NCBI RefSeq assembly: GCF_001579945.1
Contig: NZ_CP011971.1
Span: 3,346,030 to 3,410,029 of the forward strand
Source of the DNA: Steroidobacter denitrificans
Lineage (GTDB): Bacteria > Pseudomonadota > Gammaproteobacteria > Steroidobacterales > Steroidobacteraceae
DNA length: 64,000 nt
Direction: 5' to 3'
Shown one piece after another: positions 1 to 8,677 of this stretch. Positions within the stretch are counted from its first letter, which is position 1, and each line of letters opens with the position of its first letter. Under the pieces are notes generated by a model, which worked only from the letters and a program-made list of their open reading frames with translations, was not told where the DNA came from and ran no database searches. The position numbers and the translations under genes were made by a program.

Positions 1-2
1 GC

Positions 3-269
3 GCCCGCGGCTCGATCATCGTGTTCTTGCCGAATCGAACCATGCTGATGGCATCGTGTTTCGAACCCTTCCGGCTATCCGAATGGGGAAGCATGGGCGA
101 GAGCATCCGCTGGATCGAGGACTCGATCCCGATTCAGGCCGAGGTCACGATGCAAGGCCGGGATGCATTGCGCTTGCAGATCGTCGGAATGGATCGGGCA
201 CGATCCTATGTCGCAGCGGACGTTCCCTACGTTTGTCCCGACAGGCCCAGTCAGGACGGTAACGGTTAG
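3..269 (+). CDS. C-terminal end of an unidentified protein (partial)
   Basis: An open frame runs in from the left edge of the window and ends at TGA 267-269, giving about 88 residues of a protein whose start lies outside. The frame stays open upstream of the first internal ATG (position 42 or earlier candidates), so a true start cannot be chosen. The sequence contains mixed hydrophobic and charged residues, no membrane segment, and ends with a short polar tail. I do not recognise the family. The next gene is convergent and ends 32 bases downstream. It could be the end of an enzyme domain, but nothing visible supports a function. Confidence 0.5.
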   Translation, partial: ARGSIIVFLPNRTMLMASCFEPFRLSEWGSMGESIRWIEDSIPIQAEVTMQGRDALRLQIVGMDRARSYVAADVPYVCPDRPSQDGNG

Positions 270-300
270 GACAGTTCCGATTAGGAACGAGCCAAGAAAT

Positions 301-1629
301 CTATCCGCGGCTGCGGCTCAAGCCCCGGGATCGACCTCGAGCCAGCCGGTGATTCGCGCCGCTCCGCGCGTGCCCCTGCTGACCACCTCGTGATGGGCTG
401 TTCACGACCCTGTCACCGACAGGCCGACCGGCGGTGTTCTCCTGCCTCGATCCGTTCATCGTGCGCATGCCGCCGCGCGGCTCCTCATGATCTCGAGGGG
501 GCGGTGCGGGCGGAAACTCGGGTAGCCTGACTTGCGGAATCTGCTTGCGCAACAGCTTCTCGATATCCTTGAGCAGCCCCGATTCATCGCCGGATACCAG
601 CGACACGGCGATGCCGCTGGCGCCGGCACGACCCGTACGGCCGATACGATGCACATAGTCTTCCGGCACATTGGGCAGTTCGTAATTCACCACATAGGGT
701 AGTTCCTTGATGTCCAGACCCCGCGATGCCACTTCGGTCGCCACCAGCGCCCGTATGCTGTAATTCTTGAATCCTGCCAGCGCCTGCGTGCGCGCGGACT
801 GGCTCTTGTTTCCGTGGATCGCTGCAGCTGCTATGCCGTCCTGCTGCAACTGCTTCGTCAGGCGATTCGCGCCATGCTTGGTGCGCGTGAACACCAGAAC
901 CTGCGACCAGTCTTCATCACGTATGAGGTGCGACAGCAAAGCCCGCTTGCTGTCCTTCTCCACCCTGTAGACCCGCTGTTCAACGCTGTCCACAGCCGCA
1001 TTCCGGCGCGCCACCTCGACCTCGGCCAGATGGTGCAGCAAGGATTGGGCAAGTCGGCGAATGTCATCGGAATACGTTGCCGAAAACATGAGATTCTGGC
1101 GTTGTGGCGGCAACAGCTTGATCACGCGGCGAATGTCGGCAATGAATCCCATGTCCAGCATCCGATCGGCCTCATCGAGCACCAGGATCTCGACGTGGGA
1201 TAGATCCACGGTACGCTGCTGCGCATGATCGAGCAGGCGTCCCGGCGTAGCAACTAGGATGTCCGTTCCGCGGCGCAATCCTTCGATCTGGGGATGAATG
1301 CCCACGCCGCCGAATACGACCAGGGAACGCAGGCGCAGATATTTTCCGTATGCCAGGACGCTTTCGTGGACCTGGGTTGCCAGTTCACGAGTCGGCACCA
1401 GGATCAGCGCCCGAGGCGCTCGCTGAGGCGCGCCGGCCTGCAGACGCTGCAGCATCGGCAGGGTGAATCCGGCAGTCTTGCCGGTGCCCGTCTGAGCGCC
1501 TGCCAGAATGTCACGGCCCGCCAGGATCGCAGGGACGACGCCGGCCTGTACCGGCGTCGGCTCGACATAACCACGTTCGGTGAGCGCACGAGCAAGTTCG
1601 GGCATCAACCCGAGAGCAATGAAGGGCAT
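301..1629 (-). CDS. rhlE: DEAD-box ATP-dependent RNA helicase, RhlE type
   Basis: ATP-dependent RNA unwinding enzyme, probably acting in ribosome assembly and RNA turnover. All superfamily 2 motifs are visible in order: Q motif (PTPVQ), Walker A (AQTGTGKT), PTRELA, TPGRL, DEAD, SAT, then in the second RecA domain ARGLDI-type (SRGLDI) and HRIGRTGR. The last ~70 residues form a proline, arginine, glycine and serine rich tail, typical of RhlE and thought to bind RNA. The ATG at 1629 (442 aa) is chosen over the longer upstream frame because GAGGAA sits just upstream and the helicase core starts within 20 residues of it. The gene is monocistronic, convergent with the partial gene on its right-hand strand end. 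RhlE is preferred over SrmB or DeaD because no C-terminal DbpA-type domain is present. Confidence 0.9.
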   Translation of the reverse strand: MPFIALGLMPELARALTERGYVEPTPVQAGVVPAILAGRDILAGAQTGTGKTAGFTLPMLQRLQAGAPQRAPRALILVPTRELATQVHESVLAYGKYLRLRSLVVFGGVGIHPQIEGLRRGTDILVATPGRLLDHAQQRTVDLSHVEILVLDEADRMLDMGFIADIRRVIKLLPPQRQNLMFSATYSDDIRRLAQSLLHHLAEVEVARRNAAVDSVEQRVYRVEKDSKRALLSHLIRDEDWSQVLVFTRTKHGANRLTKQLQQDGIAAAAIHGNKSQSARTQALAGFKNYSIRALVATEVASRGLDIKELPYVVNYELPNVPEDYVHRIGRTGRAGASGIAVSLVSGDESGLLKDIEKLLRKQIPQVRLPEFPPAPPPRDHEEPRGGMRTMNGSRQENTAGRPVGDRVVNSPSRGGQQGHARSGANHRLARGRSRGLSRSRG

Positions 1630-1989
1630 AAATTCCTCAGTCAGTTCACAGGAACAGCAGGTTTCCCGGAGGGATCCTTGAATACTTTCCTGGTCCAGTG
1701 AGGTGCAAGATGGGTTCGAGGCAGAAGGCGAGATGCCCTTGAAGACCGCACAGTGAACGAACCGACCGGACAGCGGTTTGTATGGGGTTACTTTACAGGG
1801 ATTGCCCGTCTTTTGCACCTGAAGTTTGTCCCCGGGGACAGCGTAGCCGACTGCAGGAACCAAGTCCCGCCCGGAGTTGCTTCAGCGCCTTCCTCGCCGA
1901 CGCCGTGGACCGTGCCCGCGCCGCCTCTGCAGTCCACAAGGATGCGGCAAGAATGGCAAGCGGCAGCGGAATGACGAACGCCTGCACGA
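1630..1989. other. intergenic region without a recognisable gene
   Basis: About 360 bases between the helicase and the MobA-like gene. A 66-codon minus-strand frame (1793-1993) starts at a GTG overlapping the MobA-like stop codon and has a hydrophobic N-terminus. It has no ribosome binding site and no family resemblance, so I do not call it. The candidate helicase promoter lies at the left end. Confidence 0.5.
1679..1708 (-). promoter_or_regulatory. possible promoter of the RhlE helicase gene
   Basis: On the minus strand TTGCAC (1708-1703) and TATTCA (1684-1679) are separated by 18 bases and would start a transcript about 45 bases before the helicase ATG. Each hexamer matches four of six sigma-70 consensus bases, so this is only a candidate. 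Confidence 0.25.
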
Positions 1990-2589
1990 TCACTCGTCGG
2001 TCGAGGAATGCTGAAATCGCTCCTCCGGCACCGCCAGATCCTTCGTCACATTCATCGCGGCGTTGGGCATCGGCACACGCGCCAGCCGATAGCTGTTGCG
2101 CCGGATGATCGCGCGAGCGTCCTGATCGCCGCGCAGTCGCGCCAGTTCACCGAAAAACAATCGTGGAAAGATCACGGGAATATCTGCCTGCCGGTCATGG
2201 AAGGCAGCCGCAATCGTGGCATCATCATGCTTCCACGCATCCAGCAACTGACGCAGATCATCGACCGTCACTCGCGGCTGATCGCTCGACAGAATCAATA
2301 CGGCATCGCAGGCTGCCGGCAGCGCTGCGACGCCGATCCGCAGCGATGAACCCGGGCCTTCGTCCCATTGCCGGTTCAGCACCATGGATACGGACAGACC
2401 GGCCAGGGCGGGCGCAGCCTGCCGGGCGTTCGCGCCCAGAACGACGGTGACGGCGTTTCCCGCCAGTGCGACGGCAGTCGACACGACACGGTGCAAAGCG
2501 GACCGCCCTGCCGGCACATACGGCTCGGCACGCGGCGAAGAAGCGGCTGCAGGTGCAGCCAGTACCAGGACATGCAAGGATGCCGTCAT
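1990..2589 (-). CDS. MobA/MocA-like nucleotidyltransferase with degenerate NTP-binding motif
   Basis: Related to the molybdenum-cofactor nucleotidyltransferases (MobA, MocA, CoxC-like), which transfer a nucleotide to a small cofactor. What supports this is the central SSDQPRVT segment (the DQP metal-binding signature), the GPGSSLRIG segment, and the later DIPVIFPRLFFGELARLRGD block, which matches the family pattern of a small loop followed by LxGDxGAR. The usual glycine-rich N-terminal LAAGxSxRMGxPK is replaced by an alanine/serine/proline-rich stretch, so the family's activity cannot be assumed. Length (199 aa) is normal. No molybdoenzyme gene is in the window, so its partner is unknown. Confidence 0.6.
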   Translation of the reverse strand: MTASLHVLVLAAPAAASSPRAEPYVPAGRSALHRVVSTAVALAGNAVTVVLGANARQAAPALAGLSVSMVLNRQWDEGPGSSLRIGVAALPAACDAVLILSSDQPRVTVDDLRQLLDAWKHDDATIAAAFHDRQADIPVIFPRLFFGELARLRGDQDARAIIRRNSYRLARVPMPNAAMNVTKDLAVPEERFQHSSTDE

Positions 2590-2840
2590 CTTGCGTACCT
2601 GCGTGGAATCGTGTGAGATTCTCTGCTAGCGCCGATCATAGCGGCGAATTGTCGTCTTCCACTGGAGAGATTGCCAGGTGCGACCGGCGATGGCCTTGCG
2701 AAAGATCAGGGGTAGATCATTGCTGATCGGCGCGCCATGATGATCATCCAAGGTGTTCCTGCCGATAAAGCCACGGCTTTTCGAGGAACCTTCGGCCACC
2801 AAGGTATTTGTTTTCGATCCCTTGCGATGACGATTTTCCG

Positions 2841-3374
2841 ATGACTGTTCGTACGGTACTCAAGATGGGAGATCCCCTGCTGCTGCAGGTGGCTCGTCCC
2901 GTGGAGCGGTTCGATACCGATGAACTGCATTGCCTGCTTGCCGACATGCGGGACACCATGCATGCATTGAGCGGCGCCGGTCTGGCCGCACCGCAGATCG
3001 GCGTATCGCTACGGGTCGTCATCTTCGGCGTCGGCGCGAATCCACGCTATCCGCAAGCCGAAGAGATCCCCTATACCGTCCTGATCAACCCGCACCTGGA
3101 GCCTATCGGAGCCGACATGGAGGACGGCTGGGAGGGCTGCCTATCCGTGCCGGGCATGCGCGGCCTGGTACCGCGGTTTGCACATATCCACTACCGCGGC
3201 TTCGATCCCCTGGGCGTACCGATCGAGCGCACCGTATCCGGCTTTCATGCACGCGTCGTTCAGCACGAGACCGATCATCTCAACGGCATCCTGTATCCCA
3301 CACGGATTCGCGATTTACGCAATTTCGGTTTCAACGAAGCCTTGTTTCCCGGACAAGTGCTGCTGGATGAATAA
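2841..3374 (+). CDS. def: peptide deformylase
   Basis: Removes the formyl group from the initiator methionine of new proteins. The three metal-site motifs are all present: [10 protein letters not shown] near residue 45, WEGCLSVPG (metal-binding Cys) near residue 98, and QHETDHLNG (two His ligands and catalytic Glu) near residue 140. The ATG at 2841 (177 aa) starts at the family-typical distance before motif 1; an in-frame ATG at 2808 would add 11 residues unlike the family. It stands alone, not paired with fmt, and flanking genes are on the opposite strand, so it is likely a second deformylase copy in this genome. That last point is inference. Confidence 0.9.
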   Translation: MTVRTVLKMGDPLLLQVARPVERFDTDELHCLLADMRDTMHALSGAGLAAPQIGVSLRVVIFGVGANPRYPQAEEIPYTVLINPHLEPIGADMEDGWEGCLSVPGMRGLVPRFAHIHYRGFDPLGVPIERTVSGFHARVVQHETDHLNGILYPTRIRDLRNFGFNEALFPGQVLLDE

Positions 3375-3415
3375 GGCGTTCAGGCGTCTGACATGAGCGC
3401 CGGTACCGACCGCCT

Positions 3416-4630
3416 TCATCCCGCTGATCGACCTCGATGCCGGATCCAGACATAACTAAGCACACTGCATACTGCAGCGGCGGCCATGATCACTGCCAGG
3501 GTCAATACAGTACCGTCATTCACCGCCGCGACCACCATGCTCACGATCATGGCGACCAGGGAGTGCAGCGCCCCCATCAGGCCCGACGCCGCACCCGCAT
3601 CCTGCCCATGCGGCGCCATGGCCAGTGCGGCGGCATGCGGAGTCACGCGACCCACGCCGACGAAATAAGACAACTGCAGAGCCAGCAGCAAGACCAAAGG
3701 CGGCTCCATCAGGGTGGCAGACAGCAACAGAGCCAGACTCAGCCCCAGCGGCAGCCACACATGGCGTGCCACCGCCTCTGCCGGACCATACTTGCGCAAT
3801 GCGCGGATGTTCAGACGGCTGGCCAGCATGAACGTCAGACCGTTCAGACCGATCAACCAGCCGAACTGCTGCGCAGACAGGCCATAGTGCTGTGGCAGGA
3901 CGGTGGGTGCGCCGGCAATGTAGGCGAACAAGCCGCTCATCGCAAAGCCGCCGAGGAGGGAGTAACCAAGGAACGTGCCGTCACGCAGCAGATACAAGTA
4001 GCGGCGCAGACTGTACGCGATACTCAGCTTCCTGGGCCGGACTGCATCCGCGGATGCCGGTCTCGCATCCGTCAGTACACGATGCATCGCGAACATCAGC
4101 GCCATGCCGAACACCGCCTGGAACACGAAGGTCGAGCGCCAACCCAGCGTAGTGACAAAAATACCGCCCAGAGCGGGCGCAATCACCGGACCGAGGGCCA
4201 CGATCATCATCAAGGTGGAAAACGCCCGTGCCGCCTCGTGAGGCTCGCAGCGGTCGCGTACGATCGCGCGCCCGATCACCATGCCTGCGCAGCCGCCGAG
4301 TGCCTGGAGAACCCGGGTTCCCGTCAGGATCGTCAGGCTGGTGGCGAACACGCATCCCAGCGAACCGATGGTATATAGCGCAAAGCCTACATACAGCGGT
4401 GATTTACGCCCGAAGCGGTCACTGAGTGGGCCATAGAACAGTTGCCCGATGGCGATACCGATCATGTAGGCAGCCATCGTGACTTCGACCCCGCGCTGAG
4501 CGAAGTCCCGTTCGATCTGAGGGAATCCAGGCAAATACATGTCGATCGACACGGGGCCGACCACGCTCATCGCGCCCACCAGCAGCAGCCACGACGGCAG
4601 ACGCGAAAATGACTGGAATATGGCGGACAC
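3416..4630 (-). CDS. Bcr/CflA-family multidrug efflux transporter (MFS)
   Basis: Inner-membrane drug:proton antiporter of the major facilitator superfamily, DHA1 Bcr/CflA subfamily. The 404-residue protein is made of about twelve hydrophobic segments. Diagnostic pieces are the N-terminal SIDMYLPGFPQIERDF, the loop 2-3 motif GPLSDRFGRK, and LQALGGCAGMVIGRAIVRD in helices 4-5. The start is GTG at 4630, sharing one base with the TAG stop of the formylglutathione hydrolase gene (TAGTG), so translation is probably coupled. Its position as third gene after frmA and fghA suggests co-expression with formaldehyde detoxification, but substrate cannot be read from sequence. Confidence 0.85.
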   Translation of the reverse strand: MSAIFQSFSRLPSWLLLVGAMSVVGPVSIDMYLPGFPQIERDFAQRGVEVTMAAYMIGIAIGQLFYGPLSDRFGRKSPLYVGFALYTIGSLGCVFATSLTILTGTRVLQALGGCAGMVIGRAIVRDRCEPHEAARAFSTLMMIVALGPVIAPALGGIFVTTLGWRSTFVFQAVFGMALMFAMHRVLTDARPASADAVRPRKLSIAYSLRRYLYLLRDGTFLGYSLLGGFAMSGLFAYIAGAPTVLPQHYGLSAQQFGWLIGLNGLTFMLASRLNIRALRKYGPAEAVARHVWLPLGLSLALLLSATLMEPPLVLLLALQLSYFVGVGRVTPHAAALAMAPHGQDAGAASGLMGALHSLVAMIVSMVVAAVNDGTVLTLAVIMAAAAVCSVLSYVWIRHRGRSAG

Positions 4631-5472
4631 TAAGCGCCGAGATACCTGGCATGGTGGCGCAGATGATCCGCCATGAATGTCGAGATGAAGTAATAGCCGT
4701 GGTCGTAGCCTTTCTGGAAACGCAACTCAAGCGGCGTGCCGGACCGGCGACAGGCTGTCTCGAATTCCTGTGGCTTGAGTTGTTCCGCCAGGAAACCGTC
4801 CTCGGTGCCCTGGTCGATCAGGATCGGATTTTCGTAGCGCCGAGCCGCCGCGAGCGCGCTTGCGTCATGCGCCATCCAATGCGTCCGGTCCGGGCCGAGG
4901 TAGCCGGTGAACGCCTTTTCACCCCAAGGACAGCGGCTCGGCGCGGCGATCGGCGCAAAGGCCGACACCGAGCGATATTGCGCGGGATTGCGCAAGGCGC
5001 ACACCAGCGCCCCATGTCCGCCCATGGAATGTCCGAAGATGCCTTGACGGTCCGCCAGGCCACCCAGAGATTTTGCGATCTCGGGCAATTCGCGCGTCAC
5101 ATAACTATACATCCGATAGTGGCGCGACCAGGGATCCTGGGTGGCATCGACATAAAAGCCGGCACCCAAGCCGAAATCCCAAGCAGCATCGTCGCCCGGG
5201 ATCCGGTTCTTGCGGGGACTGGTATCCGGGGCCACCAGCATCAACCCCAACTCGGCAGCGAGTCGCTGCGCACCCGCCTTGGTCATGAACGTCTCTTCCG
5301 TGCAGGTCAGACCGGCCAGGTAGTACAGCACCGGCACCGGGCGCATGCGTGCCTGCGGCGGCAGATACACCGAGAAGCGCATCTCTGTGGCACATTCGCG
5401 TGACTCATGCGCGTAGAAGCGTTGCTCGCCCTCGAAGCAGCGATGCTCGGAAATCAAGGAAAGAGCGGCCAT
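4630..5472 (-). CDS. fghA: S-formylglutathione hydrolase
   Basis: Serine esterase that splits S-formylglutathione into formate and glutathione, the second step of glutathione-dependent formaldehyde oxidation. The alpha/beta-hydrolase nucleophile elbow GHSMGG has its serine at residue 149; Asp225 (in QGTEDGF) and His258 (in GYDHGYYF) fit the remaining triad. The segment YYLAGLTCTEETF is characteristic of the esterase D/FghA family, and 280 residues is the usual length. It follows the frmA-type dehydrogenase on the same strand with a 112-base gap, and its stop overlaps the next transporter gene by one base. Confidence 0.93.
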   Translation of the reverse strand: MAALSLISEHRCFEGEQRFYAHESRECATEMRFSVYLPPQARMRPVPVLYYLAGLTCTEETFMTKAGAQRLAAELGLMLVAPDTSPRKNRIPGDDAAWDFGLGAGFYVDATQDPWSRHYRMYSYVTRELPEIAKSLGGLADRQGIFGHSMGGHGALVCALRNPAQYRSVSAFAPIAAPSRCPWGEKAFTGYLGPDRTHWMAHDASALAAARRYENPILIDQGTEDGFLAEQLKPQEFETACRRSGTPLELRFQKGYDHGYYFISTFMADHLRHHARYLGA

Positions 5473-5584
5473 GGCTCCTCGTCCTTAGAACTTTTAATGC
5501 AATGAATCTTCACGGCGTTCCTGGAAATGCCTCCCAACCGGGACCGCGCAGCCATCTATGTCAAATGCTCATCAATCATCCCGG

Positions 5585-6694
5585 CTAGTACACCACTACA
5601 CTGCGTATCGATTCACCCGCATGCATCAGGTCGAAAGCCTCGTTGATGTCGTCCAACGGCATCGTATGGGTGATCAGGTCGTCGATATTGATCCTGCCGT
5701 CCATATACCAGTCCACGATCTTGGGCACATCGGTGCGGCCGCGTGCGCCACCGAACGCCGTACCCATCCATACACGGCCCGTGACCAGTTGGAACGGACG
5801 CGTACGGATCTCCTGTCCCGCAGCGGCAACACCGATGATCACCGAGACGCCCCAGCCGCGATGACAGCATTCCAGCGCCTGACGCATCAAGTCCACATTG
5901 CCCACGCATTCGAAGCTGTAATCGGCGCCGCCGTCGGTCAGCGCGACCAGATACGGTACCAGTTCACCTTCTACTTCGGCAGGATTGACGAAATCAGTCA
6001 TGCCGAATTTTTCCGCGAGCGCCCTGCGCCGCGGATTGAGATCAACGCCGATGATACGATTCGCGCCTGCCAGGCGGGCGCCCTGGATCACGTTCAGGCC
6101 GATGCCGCCTAGACCGAACACGACGACATTCGCGCCCGGCTCCACCTTCGCGGTATTGATGACCGCACCGATGCCCGTCGTCACGCCGCAACCGATGTAG
6201 CAGACCTTGTCGAAGGGCGCATCCTCACGAATCTTCGCCAGCGCGATCTCGGGTACGACCGTGAAGTTCGAGAAGGTGGAGCAGCCCATGTAATGATGAA
6301 TCTTTTCCTTTCCGATCGAAAACCGGCTGGTACCGTCGGGCATCACTCCCTGCCCCTGCGTGTTGCGAATGGCCGTGCATAAATTAGTCTTTCGGGACAG
6401 GCAGGACTTGCACTGGCGACATTCAGGCGTGTACAGCGGGATCACGTGATCGCCCTTTTTCAGCGATGTCACGCCTGCTCCGGCCTCCACCACGATACCC
6501 GCCCCCTCGTGGCCGAAAATCACGGGAAACAAGCCTTCCGGATCGGCGCCCGAGCGCGTGAATTCATCCGTATGACAGATGCCGGTCGCCTTGATCTCGA
6601 CCAATACCTCTCCCGCCTTCGGCCCCTGCAGGTCGACAGTCATCACTTCCAGAGGCTTGCCGGCGGCAGTAGCAACGGCGGCGCGGGTCTTCAT
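5585..6694 (-). CDS. frmA: S-(hydroxymethyl)glutathione dehydrogenase / class III alcohol dehydrogenase
   Basis: Zinc-dependent NAD(H) enzyme that oxidises the formaldehyde-glutathione adduct to S-formylglutathione; it also acts as S-nitrosoglutathione reductase in this family. Visible features are catalytic zinc ligands in [10 protein letters not shown] and GHEGAGIV, the structural zinc cysteines [15 protein letters not shown] near residue 90-105, and the Rossmann glycines [11 protein letters not shown]. Length of 369 aa is typical. GGAGATC stands before the ATG at 6694. It is the first gene of the frmA-fghA-exporter operon. No FrmR repressor gene is adjacent. Confidence 0.95.
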   Translation of the reverse strand: MKTRAAVATAAGKPLEVMTVDLQGPKAGEVLVEIKATGICHTDEFTRSGADPEGLFPVIFGHEGAGIVVEAGAGVTSLKKGDHVIPLYTPECRQCKSCLSRKTNLCTAIRNTQGQGVMPDGTSRFSIGKEKIHHYMGCSTFSNFTVVPEIALAKIREDAPFDKVCYIGCGVTTGIGAVINTAKVEPGANVVVFGLGGIGLNVIQGARLAGANRIIGVDLNPRRRALAEKFGMTDFVNPAEVEGELVPYLVALTDGGADYSFECVGNVDLMRQALECCHRGWGVSVIIGVAAAGQEIRTRPFQLVTGRVWMGTAFGGARGRTDVPKIVDWYMDGRINIDDLITHTMPLDDINEAFDLMHAGESIRSVVVY

Positions 6695-6743
6695 GAGCGA
6701 TCTCCAGCTAATGGAAGGAACAGGGAAATTCTAACCTGCTCAG

Positions 6744-7952
6744 TTACTCGTGGCGCAGAGCCTCGATCGGATCCATCTGCGCGGCGCGCCGCGCCGGGAA
6801 ATAGCCGAACACGATGCCAACCACGGCGGCGAATGCAAACGACAGCATGACGATGCCGGGATTGAATACAAAGGGTACACCGAACATCGAGGTGGCCAGC
6901 GCACCGGCGCTCAGGCCGAGAACAATACCGATGACGCCGCCCATGGCTGCCAGGGTCACCGCTTCGACCAGGAACTGCAGCAACACATCCTTCGCCATCG
7001 CTCCGACTGCCAGTCGCGTGCCGATCTCGCGCGTGCGCTCGGTGACGGACACCAGCATGATGTTCATGATGCCGACTCCGCCGACGACCAGACTGACCGC
7101 GGCTACCGCACCCAGCAGCGCGGTCATGACCCGCGTCGAACTGGTGAAGGCACTGGCGATTTCCTTCAGGTCGCGAACATTGAAATCATTCTCTGCGCCC
7201 TGACGGATCTTGCGCCGCTCGCGCAGCAGACGTTCGATATCGGACTGCACCTTCTCGGTAGAGACACCGTCGCGTGCCGAGACCATGATACCGGTGACGT
7301 CGGCATTGCCGGCCAGGCGACGCTGCAGCATGCGCAGCGGCACGATCACGCTGTCGTCCTGGTCCTGGCCGAACCCTGACTGCCCTTTCGCACTCAATAC
7401 GCCGATGACTTCGCAGGACACCTTCTGCAAGCGAATATTCGCTCCTACGGGATCCTGTTCACCAAACAGTTCCTTGCGCACCGTCTGCCCCAGCAGGCAC
7501 ACGGCGGCGCCTACACGCAAGTCATGGTCCGAAAAATTACGTCCCAGCGCCAAAGCCCAGTCACGCACGACCAGGAACTGATCCGTCGAGCCCGTGATCT
7601 GGGTCGACCAGTTGGCGTTGCCATAGATGGCCTGGCTCATGGTGCTGGCCGTCGGCGCCACGGCACGCACCCCCGATACCTCATCACGGATCGCCCATGC
7701 ATCCTCCAAAGTAAAGGGCGCGGCGGTCGAGCGCGCGCCGCCACCGCCAAACCCCTGCCCCCGAAATACCTGCAATAGATTGGTACCCAGCTTCTGGATG
7801 TCCGAGCGCACCTGAGCGGTCGCCCCTTCACCGATGGTCACCATGGTAATGACCGCCGCCACACCGATGACGATGCCCAGGATGGTGAGCGAGGAACGCA
7901 AGACATTGCGGCGGATCTCGCGTAGCGCCAGACTCACGGCATTCCAGAACAT
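6744..7952 (-). CDS. MacB-type ABC transporter permease
   Basis: Inner-membrane permease of a MacAB-like tripartite exporter, lacking a fused ATPase. One N-terminal membrane helix (TSLTILGIVIGVAA-like region around residues 20-45), a ~230-residue periplasmic domain of the MacB_PCD type, and three C-terminal helices including the FtsX block GGVGIMNIMLVSVTERTREI are visible. It ends with PARRAAQMDPIEALRHE, the standard end of this family. Its ATG shares one base with the stop of the ATPase gene (TGATG). The substrate may be a macrolide, peptide or lipid-like molecule; sequence alone does not tell. Confidence 0.92.
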   Translation of the reverse strand: MFWNAVSLALREIRRNVLRSSLTILGIVIGVAAVITMVTIGEGATAQVRSDIQKLGTNLLQVFRGQGFGGGGARSTAAPFTLEDAWAIRDEVSGVRAVAPTASTMSQAIYGNANWSTQITGSTDQFLVVRDWALALGRNFSDHDLRVGAAVCLLGQTVRKELFGEQDPVGANIRLQKVSCEVIGVLSAKGQSGFGQDQDDSVIVPLRMLQRRLAGNADVTGIMVSARDGVSTEKVQSDIERLLRERRKIRQGAENDFNVRDLKEIASAFTSSTRVMTALLGAVAAVSLVVGGVGIMNIMLVSVTERTREIGTRLAVGAMAKDVLLQFLVEAVTLAAMGGVIGIVLGLSAGALATSMFGVPFVFNPGIVMLSFAFAAVVGIVFGYFPARRAAQMDPIEALRHE

Positions 7953-8677
7953 CAGCCGGCTCTCCGCACCGGCACGTGGGCTTGATCGCTTTCGATCCGC
8001 CCATCGCGAAACCGGACGATACGGCGCGTCCAGGCGGCGATGTCCGATTCATGCGTCACCATCACGATCGTGATGCCGCGTTCCTCGTTGAGCATGGTGA
8101 GCAGCTTCATGATGTCGTTACTGGTCCCCGTATCGAGATTGCCGGTGGGTTCATCCGCAAACAATACCTGTGGGTCGGAAACGATCGCTCGCGCGATCGC
8201 CACACGCTGCTGCTGGCCGCCCGATAGCTGACTGGGAGCATGCGATTCCCGACCCGACAGACCGACATCCTGTAATGCCTGTCGTGCGCGCGCATGACGC
8301 TCCTGAGTGCCGAGACCGCGATAAATCAGCGGCAGCTCTACATTTTCCAACGCGGTGGTACGATTCAGCAGATTGAATCCCTGGAACACGAAGCCAAGAT
8401 AGTTGCGTCTCAGCAAGGCTCGTTCATCGGCGTTCAACCTGCCGACGGTCACTCCCATGAAGCGATATGTGCCGATCGTCGGTGAATCCAGACACCCCAG
8501 GATATTCATGCAGGTGGATTTTCCCGAGCCGCTGGGTCCCATCACCGCCACGAACTCGCCGGTATCGATACGCAGGTCGACACCGCGCAAGGCATGCACC
8601 ATGCCTTCCCCCTCACCGTAGGTCTTGGTGACCTGGGACAACTCGATCAATGGCGCCGCCGCGGGCACGTGGGTCAT
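7952..8677 (-). CDS. ABC transporter ATP-binding protein of the MacB/LolD group
   Basis: Cytoplasmic ATPase energising the adjacent permease. Walker A (GPSGSGKST), Q-loop region, signature LSGGQQQRVAIARA, Walker B with ADEPTGNLD, and the switch histidine in MVTHE are all intact. Length of 241 aa fits the stand-alone ATPases of this group. The start overlaps the membrane-fusion gene by four bases (ATGA), and the stop overlaps the permease start by one base, so the three genes form a tightly coupled unit. Confidence 0.93.
   Translation of the reverse strand: MTHVPAAAPLIELSQVTKTYGEGEGMVHALRGVDLRIDTGEFVAVMGPSGSGKSTCMNILGCLDSPTIGTYRFMGVTVGRLNADERALLRRNYLGFVFQGFNLLNRTTALENVELPLIYRGLGTQERHARARQALQDVGLSGRESHAPSQLSGGQQQRVAIARAIVSDPQVLFADEPTGNLDTGTSNDIMKLLTMLNEERGITIVMVTHESDIAAWTRRIVRFRDGRIESDQAHVPVRRAG

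Noticed and set aside
1793-1993. 66-codon minus-strand ORF overlapping the MobA-like stop
   Set aside because: GTG start without ribosome binding site, only a short hydrophobic start, no family resemblance.
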